Shown one piece after another: positions 35,832 to 42,885 of a stretch of 64,000 nucleotides of DNA (positions are counted from its first letter, which is position 1; each line of letters starts with the position of its first letter). Position numbers and translations under genes: made by a program. Origin of the DNA: Actinophytocola gossypii (GTDB lineage Bacteria; Actinomycetota; Actinomycetes; Mycobacteriales; Pseudonocardiaceae); NCBI RefSeq assembly GCF_025165815.1, contig NZ_JAFFZE010000023.1, positions 124,001 to 188,000 on the forward strand. Direction: 5' to 3'. The notes under the pieces are model-generated. The model was given only the letters and a program-made list of their open reading frames with translations, was not told the DNA's origin and searched no databases.

Positions 35832-36023
35832 GCAACGTAGGACTCGCGAAGCCCGCGAGTCGTACCTTCCGGACCCGCGAGTCGTACCTTCCGGTCCCGC
35901 GAGTCGTACCTTCCGGTCCCGCGAGTCGTACCTTCCGGGAACGTACGACTCGCGCAACGGGAACGTACGACTCGCCGGACGGGAACGTACGACTCGCGGG
36001 ACGAGAACGTACGACTCGCGGGG
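35832..36023. repeat. Array of 22-bp repeats: four forward, four inverted copies
   Basis: After a degenerate inverted copy at 35832-35850, four forward units (CGCGAGTCGTACCTTCCGGT type) start at 35854, 35876, 35898 and 35920. They are followed without a gap by four inverted units (GGGAACGTACGACTCGCG type) whose ACGTACGACT cores start at 35941, 35963, 35985 and 36007. All spacings are 22 bp. The two halves could pair into a cruciform or RNA hairpin of ~85 bp. It lies between a small gene and the rpsA terminator. The same unit occurs at 19.7 kb. Confidence 0.95.
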
Positions 36024-36036
36024 GGTGTGGACATGG

Positions 36037-36068
36037 CGAGGGCCCCGCCGGTGACGGCGGGGCCCTCG
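36037..36068 (-). terminator. rpsA terminator hairpin
   Basis: CGAGGGCCCCGCCG and CGGCGGGGCCCTCG form a perfect 14-bp stem with a four-base loop, starting 15 bp after the rpsA stop. No U-tract follows. Confidence 0.8.
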
Positions 36069-36083
36069 AACTCGGGGTGGAAC

Positions 36084-37586
36084 TCAGATGCCGCCGGAGA
36101 GCTTCTCGCGGAGGGCGGCGAGTTGCTCGTCGCTGGCGAGGGTGCCACCGGTCTTCTTCTGGGTGTCACCGCCGCCGGACGACGAGTAGTCGCTGGCTGC
36201 CTCGCCGGCCTCGGGGACGCCCTCGGCCTCGGCGTTCGCCTCAGCTTCGGCGGCCTTGGCGACCTGCTTCATGTGCTGCTCGTAGCGGGTGTGCGCCTCG
36301 GCGTACTGGCGCTCCCACTCCTCGCGCTGCTTGTCGAAGCCTTCCTGCCACTCCTGGGTGTCCGGGTCGAAGCCCTCGGGGTAGATGTAGTTCCCCTCGG
36401 CGTCGTACTCGGCGGCCATGCCGTACTGGGTCGGGTCGAACTCGGTCTCCGTGGTGAAGCCCTCGTTCGCCTGCTTCAGCGACAGCGAGATGCGGCGACG
36501 CTCCAGGTCGATGTCGATGACCTTGACCATCACGTCGTTGCCGACCTGCACGACCTGCTCCGGGATCTCCACGTGGCGCTCGGCCAGCTCGGAGATGTGC
36601 ACCAGGCCCTCGATGCCCTCGTCCACCCGGACGAACGCGCCGAACGGCACCAGCTTGGTGACCTTGCCCGGCACGATCTGGCCGATCGCGTGGGTCCGGG
36701 CGAACTGGCGCCACGGGTCTTCCTGGGTGGCCTTCAGCGACAGGGACACGCGCTCGCGCTCCATGTCGACGTCGAGCACCTCGACGGTGACCTCCTGGCC
36801 CACCTCGACGACCTCGGACGGGTGGTCGATGTGCTTCCAGGACAGCTCCGAGACGTGCACCAGACCGTCGACGCCGCCGAGGTCCACGAACGCGCCGAAG
36901 TTGACGATCGAGGACACGACGCCCTTGCGGACCTGGCCGCGCTGCAGCTGGTTGAGGAACTCGCTGCGCACCTCGGACTGGGTCTGCTCCAGCCAGGCGC
37001 GGCGGGACAGGACCACGTTGTTGCGGTTCTTGTCCAGCTCGATGATCTTCGCCTCGAGCTCGCGGCCCACGTACGGCTGCAGGTCGCGCACGCGGCGCAT
37101 CTCGACCAGCGACGCCGGCAGGAAGCCGCGCAGGCCGATGTCCAGGATCAGGCCGCCCTTGACGACCTCGATGACCGTGCCCTTGACCGGCTCGTCGCTC
37201 TCCTTGAGCGCCTCGATCGTGCCCCACGCCCGCTCGTACTGAGCGCGCTTCTTGGACAGGATCAGCCGGCCCTCCTTGTCCTCCTTCTGGAGAACCAGGG
37301 CCTCGACCTCATCACCGACCTGGACGACCTCGTTGGGATCGACGTCATGCTTGATCGACAACTCACGAGAGGGGATGACCCCCTCGGTCTTGTAGCCGAT
37401 GTCGAGCAGGACCTCGTCCCGATCGACCTTCACGATGGTGCCCTCGACGATGTCGCCATCGTTGAAATACTTGATGGTCTTGTCGATGGCGGCGAGGAAG
37501 TCCTCACCCGTCCCGACGTCGTTGATGGCGATCTGCTGCTGCTTTGGCGCAGTGTCAGCCGGGACAGTGGTGGTGTCGGTGGACAT
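36084..37586 (-). CDS. rpsA: 30S ribosomal protein S1
   Basis: 500 residues with four S1 (OB-fold) domains at about 40-110, 130-195, 210-280 and 297-365; the third and fourth have the clear RNA-binding form GxVxxIVNFGAFVDLGGVDGLVHVSEL. The C-terminal ~125 residues are acidic and low in complexity (EEWERQYAEAHTRYEQHMKQ, then Ala/Glu-rich), as in other actinobacteria, which have four rather than six domains. It binds mRNA on the small subunit and helps initiation on structured leaders. It is a single gene with its own terminator. Confidence 0.97.
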   Translation of the reverse strand: MSTDTTTVPADTAPKQQQIAINDVGTGEDFLAAIDKTIKYFNDGDIVEGTIVKVDRDEVLLDIGYKTEGVIPSRELSIKHDVDPNEVVQVGDEVEALVLQKEDKEGRLILSKKRAQYERAWGTIEALKESDEPVKGTVIEVVKGGLILDIGLRGFLPASLVEMRRVRDLQPYVGRELEAKIIELDKNRNNVVLSRRAWLEQTQSEVRSEFLNQLQRGQVRKGVVSSIVNFGAFVDLGGVDGLVHVSELSWKHIDHPSEVVEVGQEVTVEVLDVDMERERVSLSLKATQEDPWRQFARTHAIGQIVPGKVTKLVPFGAFVRVDEGIEGLVHISELAERHVEIPEQVVQVGNDVMVKVIDIDLERRRISLSLKQANEGFTTETEFDPTQYGMAAEYDAEGNYIYPEGFDPDTQEWQEGFDKQREEWERQYAEAHTRYEQHMKQVAKAAEAEANAEAEGVPEAGEAASDYSSSGGGDTQKKTGGTLASDEQLAALREKLSGGI

Positions 37587-37816
37587 TGGCTAGGTGGCTC
37601 CGGTACGGATTGGTTGAGAAGATGGGCAGTGTCTGCAGTTGTCTGTAATGCGTGCTCGTGCGCTACGGCATAGAACGCCGCGCGACCGACCCTGATTCCC
37701 AGCACGATGGACAGACGGCAGCGCTACACCACTGCGCCTCGGTATCCTACGTGGCCGCACGTCGGCCGGGCAAACCTGGGTCGCGGATCAGCACGCACGC
37801 GCACGAGGGGGAACGC

Positions 37817-38686
37817 ATGTCGCTGTCATCATCCGGGTCATCATCCGGTCAGCCGGACACACCACCGGTCCGCACGGCGGAACAGCTGCTGGGCACGGTG
37901 GGCAGCGAGCGGCGGCCGGCGTCGTCGGCGGAGTCGGTCGCGGCCAACAGCGCGTGGTGGGACGCCGACGCCGACGACTACCACGCCGAGCACGGCGAGT
38001 TCCTCGGCGTGGCCGACTTCGTGTGGTGCCCGGAGGCGCTGCGCGAGGCCGACGCGCGCCTGCTCGGCGACGTCGCCGGGCGCGACGTGCTCGAGGTCGG
38101 CTGCGGGTCGGCGCCGTGCGCGCGGTGGCTGGCGGCCGAGGGTGCGCGGGTGGTCGGGCTGGACCTGTCGGCCGGGATGCTGCGCTACGCGGCCGCGGCG
38201 GGTGAGGCGACCGGGATCGAGGTGCCGCTGGTGCGGGCCAACGCCGAGCGGCTGCCGTTCGCGGACGGGTCGTTCGACGTCGCCTGCTCGGCGTTCGGCG
38301 CGGTGCCGTTCGTGTCGTCGTTGGACGCGGTGTTCGGCGAGGTGGCGCGGGTGCTGCGGCCGGGCGGGTCGTGGGTGTTCGCGGTGACGCACCCGATGCG
38401 CTGGATCTTCCCGGACGATCCAGGGCCGAACGGGCTGCGGGTGACCGGCTCGTACTTCGACCGCACGCCGTACGTCGAGGTCGACGCGGACGGCCGGGCG
38501 ACCTATGTGGAGTACCACCGCACGCTCGGTGACTTCGTGCGCGCGCTGACCGGCGCCGGGCTGGCGATCGTCGACCTGGTGGAGCCGGAGTGGCCGGACG
38601 GGCTCACCGAGACGTGGGGCCAGTGGAGCCCGCTGCGCGGCGCGCTGTTCCCCGGCACGGTGATCTTCCGGTGCCGCGTCCCGTGA
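37817..38686 (+). CDS. SAM-dependent class I methyltransferase
   Basis: 289 residues from the ATG at 37817. After a Ser/Pro-rich N-terminus, the Rossmann-type SAM site is clear: motif I VLEVGCGSAPCARWL (~residue 93), acidic loop VVGLDLS, motif near NAERLPFADGSFDVACSAF, and VLRPGGSWVF. It belongs to the Methyltransf_11 group; the substrate is unknown. It is divergent from rpsA and its stop overlaps the GTG of the acetyltransferase gene by 4 bp. Confidence 0.9.
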   Translation: MSLSSSGSSSGQPDTPPVRTAEQLLGTVGSERRPASSAESVAANSAWWDADADDYHAEHGEFLGVADFVWCPEALREADARLLGDVAGRDVLEVGCGSAPCARWLAAEGARVVGLDLSAGMLRYAAAAGEATGIEVPLVRANAERLPFADGSFDVACSAFGAVPFVSSLDAVFGEVARVLRPGGSWVFAVTHPMRWIFPDDPGPNGLRVTGSYFDRTPYVEVDADGRATYVEYHRTLGDFVRALTGAGLAIVDLVEPEWPDGLTETWGQWSPLRGALFPGTVIFRCRVP

Positions 38687-39606
38687 GCACCTCGGGGGCT
38701 TTGCTGACGGCCCAGGCGGGGCGGTTCGAGCGGCTGGATCCGGAGCTGCCGCCGGCCGAGTCGCCGCCGGACGGTGACGTGCTGACCGCCGCGCTGGCGG
38801 ACGGGGACCGGGTGGCCGGCGTGCTCGTGCGGGAGCGGTGCGAGCCGGGGAGCGCGCCCAGCCTGTGGTCGGCGCTGGACGTGTGGGAGCTGCACCCGCT
38901 GCTGGGCGCCGCGGGCGGCGTTGGCATGGACGCCTTGCTGCGCGAGTGGCGCCGGGTCCTCGACCGGGTGACGCCCGGGCCCGACTCCGCCTGCCTGGTG
39001 ATCTGGCCGAGCCGGGACGCCGAGGCGGTCCGGGCGTTGCTGGCGCACGGGTTCACGCCGCTGACGGCCCTCGCGGTGCGGCGGGAGCCGGCACCGCCCG
39101 GCGGACCCGACGGGCTCGCGGTGCGGCGGGCGACCGGGCGGGACCTCGAGGTGGTGCTCGAGCTGGAGCTGGCCGAGCTGGCGTACTCCGCGCTGGTGGG
39201 CGCCGCGATCGCGCGCCCGGACGCGCGGGCGGTCAAGCGGGCCACGCTGGCCAGGAACCTGGAGCGGGGCGACCCGGTGTGGCTCGCCGAGCGGGACGGG
39301 GTGGTGGTCGGGCTCGCGCACTGCCGGCTGCTGGACGTGCAACCCGGCTCGGCCGCCGGGGCCCGGCTGCCGGCGGGGCGGTGGGGGTACGTGAACTGCG
39401 TGTCGGTGCTGGCCGAGGCGCGCGGCGCGGGGATCGGGCGCGCGCTGGCGGCGGTCGCGCACCGGGAGCTGGCGGCGGCCGGCGCGACCGGCACGTTCCT
39501 GTACTACAACCCGCCGAACCCGCTGGCGTCGGTGTTCTGGGCCAGGCAGGGTTACCGTCCACTGTGGACGCTCTGGGAGCTGCGGCCGGCGGGCGCGCTG
39601 CGCTGA
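38683..39606 (+). CDS. GNAT-family acetyltransferase
   Basis: 307 residues from a GTG at 38683. The C-terminal half (~140-300) is a GNAT domain with the acetyl-CoA loop VLAEARGAGIGRALAAVAHREL (Q/R-x-x-G-x-G/A) and YYNPPNPLASVFWARQGYRPL near the end. The N-terminal ~135 residues look like a degenerate second GNAT fold lacking the CoA loop. The acceptor is unknown. GTGA overlap with the methyltransferase shows translational coupling. Confidence 0.85.
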   Translation: MSTSGALLTAQAGRFERLDPELPPAESPPDGDVLTAALADGDRVAGVLVRERCEPGSAPSLWSALDVWELHPLLGAAGGVGMDALLREWRRVLDRVTPGPDSACLVIWPSRDAEAVRALLAHGFTPLTALAVRREPAPPGGPDGLAVRRATGRDLEVVLELELAELAYSALVGAAIARPDARAVKRATLARNLERGDPVWLAERDGVVVGLAHCRLLDVQPGSAAGARLPAGRWGYVNCVSVLAEARGAGIGRALAAVAHRELAAAGATGTFLYYNPPNPLASVFWARQGYRPLWTLWELRPAGALR

Positions 39607-39668
39607 GTGGAACCTGGCGGCGGGCTCGTGACTCTTGTGTGGTGAGTCGAGCCGGACGGGAGCGAGCA

Positions 39669-40163
39669 GTGACGACTGGGGACTGGTTCGCGGGCCTCTA
39701 CCAGGGTAGCTACCGCAGCCTGGTGCTGACCGCGTACGCGCTGACCGGCGACCTTGGCGAGGCGGAGGAGATCACCCAGGAGGCGTTCGTCGTGGCCTAC
39801 GGGCGGCGGCACCGGGTGCTGCGCGCGGACAGCCCGGAGGCGTGGATCCGCACGGTGGTCGTCAACCTCGCCCGCCGGCGGTGGCGCCGCCGCGCGATGC
39901 TCGACCGGATCCTGCGCCGCGGCCACGCCGACCCCGACCCGCCGCCGGAACCGACCGGCGAGCACCTCGACCTGCACGCCGCGATCCGCGCGCTCGGCCG
40001 CGAGCACCAGGCCGCGGTCGTCCTGCACTACCTGGCGGACCTGCCCGTCGACGAGGTCGCGTCGATCCTGGACGTCCCGGTCGGGACGGTGAAGTCCCGG
40101 CTGTCCCGGGCCAGGGCCGCACTCGCCGAGCAGCTTCGGGAATCGGAGGTGGACCATGCCTGA
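39669..40163 (+). CDS. ECF sigma factor (SigE-family type)
   Basis: 164 residues from the GTG at 39669; a GTG at 39642 would add nine. Region 2 (~8-72) has LVLTAYALTGDLGEAEEITQEAFVVAYGR and region 4 (~105-158) has LPVDEVASILDVPVGTVKSRLSRARAALAEQL. A GGAACC-N16-ACTCTT sequence at 39609-39636 is a possible self-recognised promoter. It would direct RNA polymerase to a small regulon. The next gene overlaps it by 8 bp and encodes a membrane protein that could act as its anti-sigma partner. Confidence 0.9.
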   Translation: MTTGDWFAGLYQGSYRSLVLTAYALTGDLGEAEEITQEAFVVAYGRRHRVLRADSPEAWIRTVVVNLARRRWRRRAMLDRILRRGHADPDPPPEPTGEHLDLHAAIRALGREHQAAVVLHYLADLPVDEVASILDVPVGTVKSRLSRARAALAEQLRESEVDHA

Positions 40164-41388
40164 CCTCGACCGCGGGCTCGCGGCCCTGCGCGACGAGCTG
40201 CGCGCCGCCATGCCGATGCCGGACGTCGACAGCGTGGCGCGGCGGCACCGTGATCGGCGCATCCGCCGACGCACCGTGATCGGCGCGATCGTGGCGGTGG
40301 TGGTCGTCAGCGTGGCGGTGCCGGTCCTGCGCCAGCTCGAGCCGATACCGCCGACCGGCACGTCCCCACCGACCGTCGGCGGATCCTCCAGTGTCCCGTT
40401 CATCAACCGGGTGCGGTTCACCGACGGCGGCCACGGATACGCCGTACGCGCCCTCAGTCCGGACGGGAAACCACCCAACGAGGCCACCCTGCTCGCCTCC
40501 GACGACCTCACCACCTGGGAGGAGATCGGGACCATCCCGAAGCCCGAACCGGCGGCGGAGCTCGGCCACCTGACGCATTTCATGGTGCTGGGACCGGACG
40601 AGATAGCCCTCGACTGGGACACCTTCGGCATCGGTGGCCCCGAGAAGACCCGCATGTACAGCGACGACGGCGGGCGCACCTGGCGGCACGTGCCGGTGCC
40701 GGCGACGGTGACCGACGTCGTGCCGGCGATTCCCGAAGGGGCCGAGTTACAACCCGGCTGCCCTCGGCCCTGGGACTGCCGCACCTCGACCTTCGCCGTC
40801 GTGCGCCCGGGCTCCGGCACCTCGGCGGTCCTCGCCGATCCCCCACCGTTGCGGAACGTGGTTCCCGGCGCGGTCCCCACGGCCGACGGCTACTGGTGGG
40901 TCGTCGGCCAGCCGCCCGGCGCCGAGGGGTGGGCGCTGGCGGTGAGCGCCGACGACGGCCGGACGTGGACGACCAGCCCGGTGATCTTTCCGGCGACCGA
41001 GCGGGGCCAGTGGTGGGTCGTATCTCGCGACGGCGTCCTGTACGCCTCGGTGCATGCCGAAGCCGGCTCCGGGGAGCCCGGCCTGCTCGGCATCTACCGC
41101 AGCGACGACGGCGGCCGGACCTGGGAGCAGACCTGGTCCCGCAGCAAACACAAGGACCTCGCCGGCTACTTCGGCACCCTCATCGCGGCGGCGGACGGCA
41201 CCCTGATCGTCAGCGCGCCGGACGAGGCCTACACCAGCGCCGACGGCGGACGCACGATGGTGCCGCGCGAACCCCGGGGCGCCGTGGTGAGCTGGAGTCG
41301 GCTGGGGTACATCGCGATCACCGAGCGGGGGTACGAGTTGTCCACCGACGGGCTGGAGTGGCGGCGGTACGAGATCCCGCTGGAGTGA
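40156..41388 (+). CDS. Membrane-anchored protein with Asp-box (BNR) repeats
   Basis: 410 residues. About 48 cytoplasmic residues precede one membrane helix (TVIGAIVAVVVVSVAVPVL), then a ~340-residue extracytoplasmic part. At least three Asp-box motifs (S-x-D-D-G-G-R-T-W) are visible: YSDDGGRTW, SADDGRTW and RSDDGGRTW, plus a variant TSADGGRT near the end, suggesting a sialidase-like beta-propeller. No sialidase arginine triad is obvious. Coupled to the ECF sigma gene by an 8-bp overlap, its short cytoplasmic part may hold the sigma factor (inference). Confidence 0.8.
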   Translation: MPDLDRGLAALRDELRAAMPMPDVDSVARRHRDRRIRRRTVIGAIVAVVVVSVAVPVLRQLEPIPPTGTSPPTVGGSSSVPFINRVRFTDGGHGYAVRALSPDGKPPNEATLLASDDLTTWEEIGTIPKPEPAAELGHLTHFMVLGPDEIALDWDTFGIGGPEKTRMYSDDGGRTWRHVPVPATVTDVVPAIPEGAELQPGCPRPWDCRTSTFAVVRPGSGTSAVLADPPPLRNVVPGAVPTADGYWWVVGQPPGAEGWALAVSADDGRTWTTSPVIFPATERGQWWVVSRDGVLYASVHAEAGSGEPGLLGIYRSDDGGRTWEQTWSRSKHKDLAGYFGTLIAAADGTLIVSAPDEAYTSADGGRTMVPREPRGAVVSWSRLGYIAITERGYELSTDGLEWRRYEIPLE

Positions 41389-41394
41389 GCCGGC

Positions 41395-41937
41395 TCAGCG
41401 GTGCACCGGGCGGAACTCGCCGACCTGGTGCACCGAGGGGGACCTGCCGGCCAGGGCGCGACGGACGCCGTCGAGCACGCCGTCGGCGATCTCCTGGTGG
41501 TTGAGCCAGCGGGTGCGGCCGGCGTGCCGGACGAAGCCGAGCACGACCTGTTGGGTCGGGTGGTCGGCGAGCACCGGCTCCGGGCAGCCGCCGACCGGGT
41601 TGGCGGACGCGCTGCCGTGCACCTCGACCACCGGCGCGCCGGGCGACAGCAGCGGCGCCACCGCGCGCAGCACGGCCGCGCGCATCTCGCGGTGCACCCA
41701 GGCCACCAGCAGGTCGGCGGGGCCGCCGAGGGCCGCGCCGGCGTCCCGGGCCAGCGCGACCGGATCGAACCAGTCGGCCTTGACCCAGACGGCCGCGCGA
41801 CGCTCACCGTTGCCGTCGCCGACGGGGGTGGGGCGGCGGCTGGGCAGCACGACGTGCCAACCGTCGGCGACGAGGGTCTCGGCACAACCCGCCAGCATTC
41901 CGGTACCGCCGAGGATGAGGGCTCGCTGTCCGGTCAT
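41395..41937 (-). CDS. Short Rossmann-fold (SDR-like) protein
   Basis: 180 residues. The N-terminus ALILGGTGMLAGCAETLVADG is a nucleotide-binding glycine motif (GGTGMLAG), followed by strand/loop VVLPSRRP. The YxxxK catalytic pair of true SDRs is not evident and the length is below the usual ~250, so it may bind NAD(P) without normal SDR chemistry. The middle (GCPEPVLADHPTQQVVLGFV) and C-terminal helix are conserved in similar short proteins. It stands between the Asp-box gene (convergent) and a VOC gene. Confidence 0.75.
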   Translation of the reverse strand: MTGQRALILGGTGMLAGCAETLVADGWHVVLPSRRPTPVGDGNGERRAAVWVKADWFDPVALARDAGAALGGPADLLVAWVHREMRAAVLRAVAPLLSPGAPVVEVHGSASANPVGGCPEPVLADHPTQQVVLGFVRHAGRTRWLNHQEIADGVLDGVRRALAGRSPSVHQVGEFRPVHR

Positions 41938-41979
41938 CCGACCTCCGATAGTCGGAGTCCAGACTACCGGTCTCGCGTC

Positions 41980-42420
41980 CTATTCGCCGGGATTCACGCT
42001 CTGCGACAGGCTGTACCAGTTCCCCGAGTCGTCGCGGAAGGTGGCCTCGATCCCGTACGGCCGCTCGGCCGGCTCGGACAGGAACACCACGCCGCGCTCG
42101 CTGAGCTCCCGGTAGGTCTTGTGGCAGTCGTCGGTGGCGAGCACGCCGGTCCCGAGCGCGCCCTTGGCGACGAGCGCCCGGATCTCGTCGGCGTTCTCCG
42201 GCGAGTGGCCCATCCGGCAGTCGGCGAGGACGAACTCGACGTCCGGCTGCTCGGGCGGGCTGACGGTGAGCCAGCGGAAGCCCTGGCCGGCGCCCTCGAA
42301 GCCGTCGCCCGCCATGCTGACGTCGTTGCGCAGCTCGAAGCCGAGCTTGTCGATGTAGAACTCCTTGGCGCGGTCCTGGTCGAGCACGTAGACGGTGTGG
42401 TGGCTGAGTCTGGTGATCAC
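41980..42420 (-). CDS. VOC (glyoxalase/bleomycin-resistance) family protein
   Basis: 146 residues with two beta-alpha-beta-beta-beta modules: the first begins ITRLSHHTVYVLDQDRAKEFYIDKLGF, the second ends YGIEATFRDDSGNWYSL. A His near residue 8 and a Glu in GIEATF are candidate metal ligands. Members are metal-dependent dioxygenases, isomerases or drug-binding proteins; which applies here is open. The AraC gene 33 bp upstream on the same strand may regulate it. Confidence 0.88.
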   Translation of the reverse strand: MITRLSHHTVYVLDQDRAKEFYIDKLGFELRNDVSMAGDGFEGAGQGFRWLTVSPPEQPDVEFVLADCRMGHSPENADEIRALVAKGALGTGVLATDDCHKTYRELSERGVVFLSEPAERPYGIEATFRDDSGNWYSLSQSVNPGE

Positions 42421-42453
42421 GGTGTCCTCCCTGTTCGGTGTGGGGACACCAAC

Positions 42454-42885
42454 CTACGAGCCCGGCTCGCCGGAACGCTTGTCCGCGATTGCTGGGGGCA
42501 CCGGGCGGGACCAGGCCATCGCGATGCAGCCGGGGATCCGCGGCGGGCCGCCCCGCGCGACCACCCGCCGCCGGTACTCGCTCGGCGCGCAGCCGACCAG
42601 CTCGCGGAACCGCCGGGAGAACGACCCGAGGCTGGAGAAGCCGACGACCACGCAGATCTCGGTCACCGTCAGGTTCGCCGAGGCGAGCAGGTCCTTGGCC
42701 CGCTCGACCCGTCTGCGGGTCAGGTAGCCGCCGGGGGTCTCGCCGAACGCCGCCCGGAACTCGCGGGCGAAGTGGTAGCGCGAGAACCCGGCGGCGGCCG
42801 CGAGGGCGTCGAGGTCGAGCGGCTCGGCGTAGCGCGCGTCCATCAGGTCGCGCGCTCGCCGCAGGTGGACCTCAGTGGGCGGCAT
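42454..42885 (-). CDS. AraC-type regulator, DNA-binding domain only
   Basis: 143 residues, with the two helix-turn-helices at about 8-105: LDLDALAAAAGFSRYHFAREFRAAFGETP and LTVTEICVVVGFSSLGSFSRRFRELVGCAPSEYRR. There is no separate ligand-binding domain; the ~38-residue C-terminal tail is Pro/Ala-rich. Such short AraC proteins often regulate an adjacent VOC gene. Its start lies within the last 14 bp of polA, an unusual coupling to a housekeeping gene. Confidence 0.9.
   Translation of the reverse strand: MPPTEVHLRRARDLMDARYAEPLDLDALAAAAGFSRYHFAREFRAAFGETPGGYLTRRRVERAKDLLASANLTVTEICVVVGFSSLGSFSRRFRELVGCAPSEYRRRVVARGGPPRIPGCIAMAWSRPVPPAIADKRSGEPGS

Noticed and set aside
35832-36023. CRISPR array
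   Set aside because: The repeats follow each other with no unique spacers, occur in both orientations and have no cas genes nearby.
37587-37816. Extra small gene or RNA between rpsA and the methyltransferase
   Set aside because: The 230 bp show no convincing ribosome site, stem or conserved motif; it most likely holds the two divergent promoters and leaders.
41395-41937. Full SDR enzyme
   Set aside because: Only 180 residues and no YxxxK pair; described as a short Rossmann-fold protein instead.
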